Shown here: piece after piece, positions 42,843-52,055 of the stretch
How the letters are laid out: each line of letters opens with the position of its first letter
Numbering within the stretch: the stretch's first letter is position 1
Source of the DNA: GCA-2720975 sp964469565
Lineage (GTDB): Bacteria > Planctomycetota > UBA1135 > GCA-002686595
Assembly: GCA_964469565.1 (NCBI GenBank)
Contig: CAYXZD010000001.1
Location: forward strand, 751,998-815,997
Direction of reading: 5' to 3'
Length of the DNA: 64,000 nucleotides
The notes under the pieces: generated by a model
Seen by the model: only the letters and a program-made list of their open reading frames with translations
Database searches by the model: none
What the model was told of the DNA's origin: nothing
Program-made: the position numbers and the translations under genes

Positions 42843-44303
42843 TCATTCCACATACCCCAGGGTCTTGAGCTCCTCGAGAATCTCGGGAGACATGCCGGAG
42901 TAATCAGCATCTTGGTCTGAAACGCGCCACTCCAATGCCTTGAGCTTGGCGTGCAGCAGGGTCCGCAGGGCCTGCGACTCCATACCCGATGGTTCCCCGG
43001 ACAATTCGGTGGGATCCTGCTCAAGATCGTAGTAGGCGTCCTTGTATTTTGTGCGATAGAGGTACTTACCCCCCTCGTGGATCAGTGCAAACACGTCGCC
43101 AGCAGCCGGATTGACCTGAGAAACGACGGGGCTGCGCTGCGCTAGGGCGGCGCGGGCAGGTTGGTCCCGTACACCGTGAATCAAAGGCCACAGGCTGCGG
43201 GCTTCGGAAGTCTGCAGGGGCGCTCCTAGGGAAGCCGTGAGGGTCGGAGCGAGATCCACCAGGGAGACCACATCGGGAACTCGCCGGGGGTCTAGGGGTG
43301 GGTCTTGAAAGACGACGAGGGGTACGTGGAGCTGTTCCTGGTAGATCGCCCCGCTGTGGCCCTTGTACTTGTGGCTGCCGAGTCCCTCTCCATGATCAGA
43401 GGTCACGACCCACAGCACGGGATCGTCTCCCAACAGCTCCGATACGCCCTCAAAGAACAGGCGCAGGGATTCGTCCACGAACTGGATGCGCGCATCGTAG
43501 CGATCAACCGTGTCCATGAGCTTGGCGCGGCCCTTGACCACCTCGCCGCGGCTATCCCACTTGAACTCGGGAAACGAGTCCTCGGCCTGATGCTCGGGCC
43601 AGCCGTGTAGCTGGGCTTGGTAGTCATACCATGCATCGTCCTCTGGCGGACCCGGCTGGCCTGCAAGGGAATGGTCGAGTGGAAGGGGCTTGCCTGCCTG
43701 CCATTGGTGTACGTCAAAAAGGTGCAGCCACACAAAAAATGGCTGGTCCGGCTCCATGCGCCGAATCCACTTGAGGGCGTTTCCCGTCACATCCCTCGAC
43801 CCTGGACGGCCCGACCAGCGGTGCTCGAATCCGTGGGTGATGGACTTTAGGAACTTGGTGCTGATAAAGGCGCCCGTCTTATACCCTGCTGCGGCAAACG
43901 CAGAGCCCACGCTCGGAATCGTGGGGTCCAACTTGCGACCATTGATCATGACCCCATGCTGGAAGGGGTGCAGCCCCGTCAACATCGACGAGTGGCTGGG
44001 GCCGGTGTAGGACATGGTTGCGTGGGCCCGCTCGAAGACAACACTGCGCCCGGCAAGCTCCGTGAGAAAGGGGGCCGTCTCCCTCTGGTAGCCATGCAAA
44101 CTGAGATGATCAGCGCGCAGGGTGTCAAGGGTGACCAGGATCACCGCGCGATGCTGGACGGGGGCTGGCAGCTCCGCCGGAATCGGGTGCCCCTCCTCCG
44201 ATCTGGTTTCAGTCCCAGGAGAATCGCCCGGGCTAGGCGCCTCCCCTTGGAGCCCGCACCCCATAAGGCACATGAGAAGCGAGTTGGGGAAAAGGTGGCG
44301 CAT
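42843..44303 (-). CDS. Sulfatase-superfamily lipoprotein with Thr at nucleophile position
   Basis: 486 residues from ATG 44303, which opens a signal peptide ending L-M-C-L-M-G-C (lipobox-like). The open frame extends to 44390, with in-frame ATGs at 44327 and 44390. The metal site is V-I-L-V-T-L-D-T-L-R-A-D-H-L-S and V-T-S-D-H-G-E-G-L-G. The signature reads T-G-P-S-H-S-S-M-L-T-G, so the formylglycine Cys is Thr and the Arg is His. It has the same T-x-x-S-H pattern as the proteins at 3260 and 52056. It is predicted to be membrane-anchored at the periplasmic side. It is convergent with the gluzincin-like gene. Confidence 0.87.
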   Translation of the reverse strand: MRHLFPNSLLMCLMGCGLQGEAPSPGDSPGTETRSEEGHPIPAELPAPVQHRAVILVTLDTLRADHLSLHGYQRETAPFLTELAGRSVVFERAHATMSYTGPSHSSMLTGLHPFQHGVMINGRKLDPTIPSVGSAFAAAGYKTGAFISTKFLKSITHGFEHRWSGRPGSRDVTGNALKWIRRMEPDQPFFVWLHLFDVHQWQAGKPLPLDHSLAGQPGPPEDDAWYDYQAQLHGWPEHQAEDSFPEFKWDSRGEVVKGRAKLMDTVDRYDARIQFVDESLRLFFEGVSELLGDDPVLWVVTSDHGEGLGSHKYKGHSGAIYQEQLHVPLVVFQDPPLDPRRVPDVVSLVDLAPTLTASLGAPLQTSEARSLWPLIHGVRDQPARAALAQRSPVVSQVNPAAGDVFALIHEGGKYLYRTKYKDAYYDLEQDPTELSGEPSGMESQALRTLLHAKLKALEWRVSDQDADYSGMSPEILEELKTLGYVE

Positions 44304-44391
44304 GGGGGGACTCAAGGCTACCGCCATTCTATCGGCGTGGATGCCCCGAGACTCAAGACAGCCCCCCTTGCACCCACCGAGGCCACTCACC

Positions 44392-44463
44392 AGGCCTCAT
44401 CACAGGCCTCATCACAGGCCTCATCACAGGCCTCATCACAGGCCTCATCACAGGGCTCATCAC
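44392..44463. repeat. 12-bp intergenic minisatellite
   Basis: Five perfect copies of AGGCCTCATCAC (44392-44451) are followed by one with a single change (AGGGCTCATCAC, 44452-44463) and a partial seventh. The array lies between the sulfatase-like gene and the end of the FG-GAP gene. Confidence 0.88.
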
Positions 44464-44506
44464 AGGGCTCACTCGGCGCTACAACCCACCACAATGATGG
44501 CCGCCC

Positions 44507-47332
44507 TCAGTCCTCCCCATCCAGCAGGGCGGCAATCTGTTGGGGTGAAAGGGCCACATTGAGAATGCGTACGTCGTCCATGAGGCCATCGAAAAACGGC
44601 CCCCCAACGCCTACCGGGGGGGCCCCTACCCCTATGGGAGCCGTCGGTTCCACATCCAGAGCCCCACCCACGGCCACACTGGCCACCTCGGCACCATTCA
44701 GAAAAAGCCTCAATGTCGTGCCGTCGTAGGTCATGGCCGCGTGATACCAGGTGCCCGCTTTGAGTTTCCCGACACCCGAGGCCAGAGTCGTCGCCACTCC
44801 CCCCACCCGCACACGGCCCCTCAGCCTCGGGTAACTCGCTGTGTCGTAGGTGCCGAGCATGAACAGGTGCTCATTGTCCGTGGCTCCCGTGGCTTGGGTG
44901 ATCAAGCGTGTGTCTTCAGTACCGCCGGGAAACTTGTCGGCCTTGAACCAAGCCGCCACCGTCAAGCCGGTGCCCGCCACAGGCGCCGGGGGAAGTGAAA
45001 CCAAGTCATCGCTGCCGTCAAGACGCACGCTAAACGCACTCCCGTTCACGGTCTCCCCGTCGAAGGTAGCCCCCCCAATCAGGGTTCCGTGGTTTTCTAG
45101 GCCACTCACATCCCCGGCGACGGTTCCACTGCCCTCGTTCAAGGGCAGGTGGACCACTGGGTTGCCCATCCGAACCCGGCACTGGGCGAGCAGCGGAGTC
45201 ACCCCATCCTCTCCGCCATCCTGCACCTGCAAAGTAAGCCAGTCATCCGTGGAATCCGTGCCCAGACGCAAGAGATCAATGCGCCCATCATTGACGTCTT
45301 GTTGAGTGAACATGGCTCCCGCTCCTAAGGCGAGCCCATCCCTGCGAAGCGTGCTCAACGTGGGTTCCGCAAGCAAGCTGTACGTCAGCTCGGAGGGACC
45401 ATCATCCCCATCAACGGTGAGCAGCAAACCCGCCCCAAGATTCACAGTTCCACCGACGGGCAATAGCCATTCATGCAAGCGATCGTTGGGGTAGGCCACA
45501 ATCGAAGCGGCGTCCCGCAATGCAGCCAGCAAGTCTAGATCACCATCGGAATCCACGTCTGCCGCTGCTACCCCATAGGCTCCTGCTGCAGAAGAATCCA
45601 CAACGATGCGGGTGAATAATCCTCCCCCAGCGTTCACGTACCAAGCCACTGTATTGGCGTCTACGCTGCCACTGGCAAGATCAAGATCACCATCCCCATC
45701 GAGATCCTCCACAAGGACTGAGCGTGCCCCGTCAGCCGCCCCATCAACGGTGATCTTGCCAAAACTCTGTTGGCCATCATTGGGATACCAAACCACCTGC
45801 TTGGCGAGCCGCAGGGCCGCCACAATATCCAAGTCCCCATCCGCATCCATGTCGGCTGCGGTGGCGTAGTAGCTGCCCTTCGCCTTGGAATCTACGACAT
45901 TCTTGGTGAAGACCATGGAGCCATCATTCTCGAGCCAAGCCACCTGACTCTTGCCATAGATGGCCACGACCACGTCAATGTCCCCATCGCCATCCATGTC
46001 AGCGGGCTCGGCACTCTTGGCCTTCGTCGAAATAGTATCGATCAAACGCAGGGTGAAGTTTTGACTGCCATCATTGTCGTACCACCCAATCGTTCCTGAG
46101 TCTTGTGTCGAAGTCAGTAAGTCCACATCCCCGTCCTGGTCCATATCCACCGCAACAATGGAGTGCGCGCCCTCGGCCGTCGTGTCCACGAGGTGTTTGG
46201 TGAACCCGCCCGCACCGTCAGACTCATACCAAGCGAAAGTGTCCGAGCTATATCCGCCAGCCAAGACATCCGCATCTCCGTCGAGGTCCACATCGCCTAC
46301 GCTGACCGGATAGGCACCGGGCAGGTTCGCATCGAGGCTCCGTGGCGCAAACACGCCAGCGCCCTGATTCTCGTACCAGAACACCGCTCCATCTGTGAAG
46401 TCTCCTGCAACCAGATCCACAAGCCCATCTGAATTGAAATCGGCTGCCGCCACAGCGTGAGCGTTGTCGACGGTCGTATCCGCGATCCAGGGGCTCTGAA
46501 AACTCCCCTGCCCAGAGACGATTCGGGGCGGAGTATTGGTCGTTGGCGTAGTGACCTGAACGGTCGCTAGATTGGAATTGACCGAGGAGTCATTGGCCCA
46601 GTACGTGAAAGAGTCCGTCCCGCTGAAGCCCGGGGCGGGAGTGTAATCAAAGGATCCGTCGGGATTCAGAGTCAAGGAGCCCAACGGTGAACTCGCCAGT
46701 ACAGTCACCAATGGATCGAGGTCAATGTCCGAATCATTGACCAAGACTCCCGCCGACGAGGGCACGGTCAGCGTGCCCCCTGCGGAGACTGAATAGCTAT
46801 CATCCAACGCTATGGGTGCATCATTTAGACCATGCACAACCAAGGTCACGGTGGCTGAATCACTGTCACCTGTAACGGGGTCATCCACTCGATACGTGAA
46901 CGAGTCTTCTCCGCAGAAATCGGCACTCGGCTGATAGGCAAACGATCCATCTGGACCAGGTCCCGAGAGGACACCTGACTGGGGACCCGCGACGAGTTGC
47001 GCCATCAAATCAACAGGGAGTCGAACGTCCAGATCATTGAGCAAGACCCCTTCAGTCGCCAGCACGGTCAGCGTCGAGTCTTCATCAAGGCCGTACACGT
47101 CATCGCGCGCTTGGGTGCCCAATGCTCGCCCGGGAAGATTCGGCACAGGACCCCCTGCGGAACCCCAACTCAGGGGTGTGCGAGGACTCACCTGCAGACG
47201 CGGCGAAGTCAGTGAGATTCCGGTGGACCCAGGGGCGGTTCGATGCGGAACCTGCCCTACATGGTGGCTCCAAGTGAGGGCTGCGATGGTTGCAATGGAG
47301 ACGGTGAACGATGCGGCGAGTTGGGATTTCAT
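44507..47332 (-). CDS. Large exported protein: cadherin-like, FG-GAP and LamG domains
   Basis: 941 residues from ATG 47332 with a signal peptide (F-T-V-S-I-A-T-I-A-A-L). Two cadherin-like/Big_9 modules come first (~75-170, ~170-265; marked by V-L-L-N-D-L-D-V and V-L-V-N-D-S-D-I). An FG-GAP/VCBS propeller of about seven blades follows (~275-640, repeated A-D-x-D-x-D-G-D-x-D-x-x-x). The C-terminus is a LamG/concanavalin-like domain (~730-930; H-L-P-L-N-E-G-S-G-T-V-A). The Asp-rich blades suggest calcium binding. The role is probably adhesion or binding of glycans at the surface; no enzyme motif is seen. Confidence 0.9.
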   Translation of the reverse strand: MKSQLAASFTVSIATIAALTWSHHVGQVPHRTAPGSTGISLTSPRLQVSPRTPLSWGSAGGPVPNLPGRALGTQARDDVYGLDEDSTLTVLATEGVLLNDLDVRLPVDLMAQLVAGPQSGVLSGPGPDGSFAYQPSADFCGEDSFTYRVDDPVTGDSDSATVTLVVHGLNDAPIALDDSYSVSAGGTLTVPSSAGVLVNDSDIDLDPLVTVLASSPLGSLTLNPDGSFDYTPAPGFSGTDSFTYWANDSSVNSNLATVQVTTPTTNTPPRIVSGQGSFQSPWIADTTVDNAHAVAAADFNSDGLVDLVAGDFTDGAVFWYENQGAGVFAPRSLDANLPGAYPVSVGDVDLDGDADVLAGGYSSDTFAWYESDGAGGFTKHLVDTTAEGAHSIVAVDMDQDGDVDLLTSTQDSGTIGWYDNDGSQNFTLRLIDTISTKAKSAEPADMDGDGDIDVVVAIYGKSQVAWLENDGSMVFTKNVVDSKAKGSYYATAADMDADGDLDIVAALRLAKQVVWYPNDGQQSFGKITVDGAADGARSVLVEDLDGDGDLDLASGSVDANTVAWYVNAGGGLFTRIVVDSSAAGAYGVAAADVDSDGDLDLLAALRDAASIVAYPNDRLHEWLLPVGGTVNLGAGLLLTVDGDDGPSELTYSLLAEPTLSTLRRDGLALGAGAMFTQQDVNDGRIDLLRLGTDSTDDWLTLQVQDGGEDGVTPLLAQCRVRMGNPVVHLPLNEGSGTVAGDVSGLENHGTLIGGATFDGETVNGSAFSVRLDGSDDLVSLPPAPVAGTGLTVAAWFKADKFPGGTEDTRLITQATGATDNEHLFMLGTYDTASYPRLRGRVRVGGVATTLASGVGKLKAGTWYHAAMTYDGTTLRLFLNGAEVASVAVGGALDVEPTAPIGVGAPPVGVGGPFFDGLMDDVRILNVALSPQQIAALLDGED

Positions 47333-47535
47333 TGGCGTAGATTGTCCGACCCCCAGGATTCACACAACCCCACCTCTCGCTGAATTCCACGATTCGATTA
47401 CCCAGCAATGGCGCAATCACACCACTCCATAAGAGTTTGCAATTAGGTCATCCGAGCACATCCATCTAGGAAGGCCCGCAGAGGCTGCACCCCGACTTCA
47501 AACTGCGGGCGCAGACCCAAGCCTAATCAACGATC

Positions 47536-49020
47536 CTAATCACAGAAATACACCTGCAATCCATCGGAGAAATTGTACCCCGCCCCGACGCCCTTCACCT
47601 CGCGATACCAGAACTGGAAATTCCAGGTTTCCCCCATGAGGATGCTCCCCCCGGGCACGGGCATGTTTCCGAGGTCCAGGTCCATGCGGGCCTCCCCGAG
47701 ACTGTCGGAAGCCACAACGGGCAGTCGATAGATGGCCCCCCCCACGCAGCGCTGGCCGTTTCCAAGTGGCACAGAAACCTGTGTGGTCCCAAAGAAAAAG
47801 AGGCCAAACTTTTTGGCAGGCAGATCATGGGTGAGCAAGGTCAGATCATTGGCGGCCACCCCCGTACTTCCAAGCCAGTCCATCGAGGCGGGCACCCCCG
47901 TGGAGTTCGCCGTCGCCGTGCAGTAGTTCTTTGGGCTAGGACAATCATTGCGATAGGCCATGATCGCGCCCACCTGCATGTTATTCGCCCCGACCGTCCA
48001 CCCGGTGTTCTCATCTACCATGGACAACTGCACGGGACCGTAGGGAGGCTGAAATGGATCGAGCTGCCAGTTCTTGCCACCATCGAAGGTTTCGTACAGG
48101 GAGACCATCGGATTGCCCCCACTGCCTGGAATCCAACCGACGCACCAGCCGTGCTGGGTGTCGAACATCTCGACATCAGCGAGGTGCAGCCCATTGTTGA
48201 GGGGAGGAGATTGGGTCTCCCAGGTCAACCCGCCATCCGAAGTGTGAAAAATCACACCGTCATTGGGTCCATCGGCTGCAACCCAACCGTTTTGAGCATC
48301 GACAAAATGCAGCCAGTAGGGCGTGTAATCGTTGGTTGTCATTTGGGGTGTGCTCCAGGTCGCTCCGCCGTCGGTCGTTTTCTGCACCACCCCGTAGAAC
48401 TGGCCCGTCCCGTCATCGTCCGGAAATTCCCCACTGGTCAGCCAACCCGTGTTCTTGTCAATAAAGTGGACCGCCTTCGGATAGGTTCCGTTATTCGGAT
48501 CGGAAAACTGAAACGTAGCTCCCCCATCGGTCGAATAGGCCACACCTGATTTTGTACTGAGGATCCCACCCGCAAACCCCGCGTACCAGACGTGCGTATC
48601 GTCAAGGGCGAACACATCAGCCCAGCCGCTTGCAAATGGCACCCCTGCGATTGGATTCAGTGTCGTCCAACTCAGTCCGCCGTCAATGGTTTTCGCGGCA
48701 CCTGGAGCGAACACCCCCATGCCTGATACATACCCGACGAGGGGGCTCGAAAAATCAACGTCTAACCAAAAAAGTGCCTGGGCCGTGTCCGTAAACGTCC
48801 ACTGCCACGAGTTACCCCCATCAGTGGTGCGTCCCACGTGAGGCCCAATCCCATTCGTCCCACCCGCAATCCAACAACGTGTGGAATCGATGGCATCGAG
48901 GCCCAGCGAGATGTTTCCGGTCTGAGTGTATTGAACACTCCAATCACTCTGCGCATGAACGGATCCGACGCTCCAACAGACCGAGCTCACACCTATCACC
49001 AACCAATCAAGTGTCTTCAT
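47536..49020 (-). CDS. Exported Ycf48/BNR-type beta-propeller with C-terminal secretory-type domain
   Basis: 494 residues from ATG 49020, supported by GGAG six bases upstream and a signal peptide (V-I-G-V-S-S-V-C-W-S-V-G). The frame opens at 49245 without protein character. Repeated S-x-D-G-G-x-T/S-W boxes (T-D-G-G-N-S-W, K-T-T-D-G-G-A-T-W, H-T-S-D-G-G-L-T-W) mark a Ycf48-like propeller (~30-360). The last ~135 residues begin N-Y-C-T-A-T-A-N-S-T-G and end N-F-S-D-G-L-Q-V-Y-F-C-D, with F-G-L-F-F-F-G-T in between. I recognise this pattern from memory as a recurring C-terminal domain of planctomycete exported proteins. No function is assigned. Confidence 0.8.
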   Translation of the reverse strand: MKTLDWLVIGVSSVCWSVGSVHAQSDWSVQYTQTGNISLGLDAIDSTRCWIAGGTNGIGPHVGRTTDGGNSWQWTFTDTAQALFWLDVDFSSPLVGYVSGMGVFAPGAAKTIDGGLSWTTLNPIAGVPFASGWADVFALDDTHVWYAGFAGGILSTKSGVAYSTDGGATFQFSDPNNGTYPKAVHFIDKNTGWLTSGEFPDDDGTGQFYGVVQKTTDGGATWSTPQMTTNDYTPYWLHFVDAQNGWVAADGPNDGVIFHTSDGGLTWETQSPPLNNGLHLADVEMFDTQHGWCVGWIPGSGGNPMVSLYETFDGGKNWQLDPFQPPYGPVQLSMVDENTGWTVGANNMQVGAIMAYRNDCPSPKNYCTATANSTGVPASMDWLGSTGVAANDLTLLTHDLPAKKFGLFFFGTTQVSVPLGNGQRCVGGAIYRLPVVASDSLGEARMDLDLGNMPVPGGSILMGETWNFQFWYREVKGVGAGYNFSDGLQVYFCD

Positions 49021-49141
49021 GGAATCTCCAATGAACGGAAACATGGGTAAAATCGTCGGGAGAGATGCCACCATCCTAGCGAACGAGGCATGCATCGGTG
49101 CAGCATTGTTTGGGCCCCAGAAACCGTACCCGTCCAAGTGC

Positions 49142-50446
49142 TTAGATCTTCCGTCCGACCCTACGCTGGCACGACCACAACCAGCCATTCTGAACGAGAG
49201 TCCCTGCGGTAATAGAAATGAGCATCGCCTGCACTCCAGGCACAACTCCTAGGCGAACGTTCGCGTACAGGCAGGTGGCGGTCACCGTGAGAAACATGGC
49301 CACCGATTCAGGCACTGCACGGGTTTGATGGGCGTTCACCAAAAGTCCCGTGTGCAGGCTCTGATAAACACTCAAGGCAGGTAGGGCAATCCCCAGTGGA
49401 ATTGCAATGCTGGCGATTCTCACCAACTCGGGTTTCAAACCAGACACCCTACCAAACCAAAGTTCACCAAGAGGGGTGAGTGCAATGGATCCGATCACCA
49501 CCGTGAGGGCGATCGCAAGCCACCGAGCAAATGACCTCAAGGCTCGTTCGGCTCCTTCGTGACTTGCCAGGCTCACAACAACTTCATTCAAGGCGATGCC
49601 CATGGAGCGCGTCAAAAACAAGAGGCCAATGACGGGCGGCCAACTGGCTAGATTGGCGAGAGGGTTTTCCATGCGTGCAATACTGGCTGCCCCAATGGGT
49701 TGCACGGTCAGGTGCAGCAACGGAGTCATGGCCAGCGGAATGTAGAAGCGCAAGAGCCGGTCCAGGTTCAAGCGATCTCCGATGGGAGCCTGCGCGAGGG
49801 GTCCGCGAATCACGGGCCGTGCGAGTACCCGCGCTGTGATCATTTCGGCCGTTACGCCCGCGCTCAAACTCACCGTGGCCACAACGATCCCAGGCAATGA
49901 GCCAAGGGCCACACCATAGGCCAACAGAGAGCCTGTCACCAACAACCGCACGAGGCTCCCCACCCCCACCGCCTTTGATCGTCCAAACCGGATCAACACC
50001 CCTTGGTGAAAGCGCCGATCGGCAATGGCCCAGGTCCAGGGCAGCATAATGCGTAGCCCTAACCGGCCAGGTTCGATCACTTCAGGAGGAATGTCCAACC
50101 ACGTGACCACGATCGCATCATAGAGGCCAGTGAACGCCACTAGGCCATGCACTAGGGTCAATCCAAACCCGCAGACTCCCGTGAACCGTTTGAGCTTCTT
50201 GAAGGCCGGGTAATCCAGACACAGGGCCGTCGAGGCCGCCAACATCATGATGATTGGCGCCTCGATCAGCAGCGACACTGGAAACACGACTCCCCCAAAT
50301 GCAGCCAAGTGGACCTTGGCCCCACCAATCCGGGCTACGGCAGCGCTCACCAGGGACATCTCAGCCCCCATCAAGAGCCAGCTACCCGCTAGGGGCCACC
50401 AGGTCTCAAAGACCTTTCCCCTTGCCAACGTTGGTTGAGTGCCCAT
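49142..50446 (-). CDS. Polytopic membrane protein, possible MATE/flippase-type
   Basis: 434 residues from ATG 50446, supported by GAGGGG upstream. An earlier frame start at 50563 would include low-complexity Gly/Trp sequence from the (CCCCA)n tract and is rejected. About 12 hydrophobic helices are visible. The pattern of helices and P-V-S-L-L-I-E-A-P near helix 2 resembles the MOP superfamily (MATE/polysaccharide flippases), but no clear signature is present. It may export or flip a lipid-linked sugar or small molecule. The neighbours are secreted proteins and give no specific hint. Confidence 0.6.
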   Translation of the reverse strand: MGTQPTLARGKVFETWWPLAGSWLLMGAEMSLVSAAVARIGGAKVHLAAFGGVVFPVSLLIEAPIIMMLAASTALCLDYPAFKKLKRFTGVCGFGLTLVHGLVAFTGLYDAIVVTWLDIPPEVIEPGRLGLRIMLPWTWAIADRRFHQGVLIRFGRSKAVGVGSLVRLLVTGSLLAYGVALGSLPGIVVATVSLSAGVTAEMITARVLARPVIRGPLAQAPIGDRLNLDRLLRFYIPLAMTPLLHLTVQPIGAASIARMENPLANLASWPPVIGLLFLTRSMGIALNEVVVSLASHEGAERALRSFARWLAIALTVVIGSIALTPLGELWFGRVSGLKPELVRIASIAIPLGIALPALSVYQSLHTGLLVNAHQTRAVPESVAMFLTVTATCLYANVRLGVVPGVQAMLISITAGTLVQNGWLWSCQRRVGRKI

Positions 50447-50522
50447 GTGCCCCTCTTCTACCCCATAGACTGACCGGTTTCCCTCCCCCAACCGCCACGA
50501 ACCCCAAATCCGCACACACCCA

Positions 50523-50547
50523 CCCCACCCCACCCCACCCCACCCCA
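50523..50547 (-). other. (CCCCA)n tract, G-quadruplex motif on the minus strand
   Basis: Five CCCCA units stand in tandem, preceded by CCCA. On the minus strand this gives five runs of four G separated by single T, a strong intramolecular quadruplex pattern. It lies ~80 bases upstream of the start of the membrane protein gene, on the sense strand of its leader. Confidence 0.85.
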
Positions 50548-50657
50548 CGAACCGCGAGAGCACTCACTTCGCAGTCCACTCCCCTCACTTTCCGGTCCAA
50601 CCCCAGCCACATCCCATCCCCCACGCAACGGAGCCTGCCTGCGATTCGGGCCCTCCC

Positions 50658-51842
50658 TTACCAGTGAAAGCCAGCGCTCCCGAGGCTCAAGTCTGGAGGG
50701 ACCTCGGACATTCGCACAGTCAGGGGCACTGGGGCGCCTTTGACTCCCCCACGCTCCTTGGGAATCGTGATGTTCGCGAGGTAATAGACTCCTCGTTCGA
50801 TGTGAACTCGGGTTTCGGCTAGGAACCACTCATCCTTCCAGGAGACACCTAGCCGGTATTCCCCATGGGGAATCCTCAAGAAACGAACCTGTGTGCCTTC
50901 TTGAAGCTCGCGGTCTGCACGATGGCGCCAGCGCTGCTTCTTAGGATCAGCTTTCTCCTCAGACTCGCTGGATGCTTCCAACTCTCGGCTCGATGAGTCC
51001 TTAGGGGCCAAGAGTACAACCCTTGCCCGCAGCCCGGGTGGCAAGCCAAGCACCTCGACATCCAATTGCGAGAAGCCCCCGATCACCCCCCGGACCCAAT
51101 GGCGCTTACCGCCTTCAAGGGATCTGGGCTGGTCATCGAATAGCTCGCAACGCCCAACCGGCCCGGTAGAAAGCCGGTAGGCACCGGGAACCAACAGGGG
51201 CGACTGAAAACCCCCGTCACGCCCGACATCGGCCTGAATGAGTTCCTCAGCCTTGGAGGGCAGGATTGGATGCTTGGCTCCGGGTGGCAGAAACCAAATC
51301 CAACTGGGTCCGTGGGCGGCCCCGATTCCGTTGGTGAGGGTCCCCTCCACAATGAGGCCCGGTTTCAATACAACCTGTACTTGCTCATGCACTCCCCCCT
51401 TCAATTCAATCACAGACTCCCGTGAGAAGTGCAGGGGTGCGACAACGGAAAGCCCCCAACGACCTGGAGCGAGCCCCGCATAGATTCCGTCGTTGTCTGC
51501 GGCGGGAAGTGCGTCCACATTGAACTCAGGGCTCTGTCCATCTTCCAGCGGACCGGACCCCAGCACAATCGCCTTTTCAACCGGTGTTCCGGTGGGATCG
51601 ACGACGCTCACGGAGAGCTTCGCAGTTCCGACATCAACCCGAGGCTGGGGCACACCCGCAACCGAGGGCGCGCGAACAACCTTCACTGGCGAGTCCACGT
51701 GCACTGTCGAGCCTGCCGGTTGGACCGGCACGGGTGGCCCGTGCCCGTTGGCTTGCTGCGTGCGCATCGCCATCCACAGACCAAGAACAGTCAGCAATCC
51801 CACTACGCTGATGAGAGCGACTCGACGATTCAATGGGCCCAT
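50658..51842 (-). CDS. Hypothetical membrane-anchored protein with carboxypeptidase-regulatory-like folds
   Basis: About 394 residues from ATG 51842, followed by a signal-anchor helix (V-A-L-I-S-V-V-G-L-L-T-V-L-G-L-W). Other in-frame starts at 51878 and 51941 precede it. The outside part is beta-rich, with repeated patterns such as L-S-V-S-V-V-D-P-T-G-T-P-V-E-K-A and V-E-G-T-L-T-N-G. These are typical of Ig-like carboxypeptidase-regulatory modules (about two or three). A charged Ser/Glu/Lys loop lies near residue 295. No catalytic residues are visible and the function is unknown. Confidence 0.65.
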   Translation of the reverse strand: MGPLNRRVALISVVGLLTVLGLWMAMRTQQANGHGPPVPVQPAGSTVHVDSPVKVVRAPSVAGVPQPRVDVGTAKLSVSVVDPTGTPVEKAIVLGSGPLEDGQSPEFNVDALPAADNDGIYAGLAPGRWGLSVVAPLHFSRESVIELKGGVHEQVQVVLKPGLIVEGTLTNGIGAAHGPSWIWFLPPGAKHPILPSKAEELIQADVGRDGGFQSPLLVPGAYRLSTGPVGRCELFDDQPRSLEGGKRHWVRGVIGGFSQLDVEVLGLPPGLRARVVLLAPKDSSSRELEASSESEEKADPKKQRWRHRADRELQEGTQVRFLRIPHGEYRLGVSWKDEWFLAETRVHIERGVYYLANITIPKERGGVKGAPVPLTVRMSEVPPDLSLGSAGFHW

Positions 51843-52055
51843 CTTCAAATAGTAGCTTACCGGTTTTTCCGGTCCCATCGGCCGGGTGAATCTGCGTAGG
51901 TTTCCCCCTAATCTGAGACGTACAAGGCAGGATTGTCCCAAGTCGACACGGTTCTAGGCTGAGCTTCCTCGCACCGGGATTGAGTCTAGATCATCGAGGG
52001 TGCGACGCGGTAAGTTCAACCTAGACTAGGGCGCTACCCTGTCCATGTTGATTCC

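Noticed and set aside
44122..44562. Plus-strand open frame over the 12-bp repeat
   Set aside because: It is a shadow of the minus-strand genes plus His/Pro repeat translation.
50447..50563. N-terminal extension of the membrane protein through the (CCCCA)n tract
   Set aside because: It gives Gly/Trp low complexity; ATG 50446 has a good Shine-Dalgarno and begins the plausible protein.
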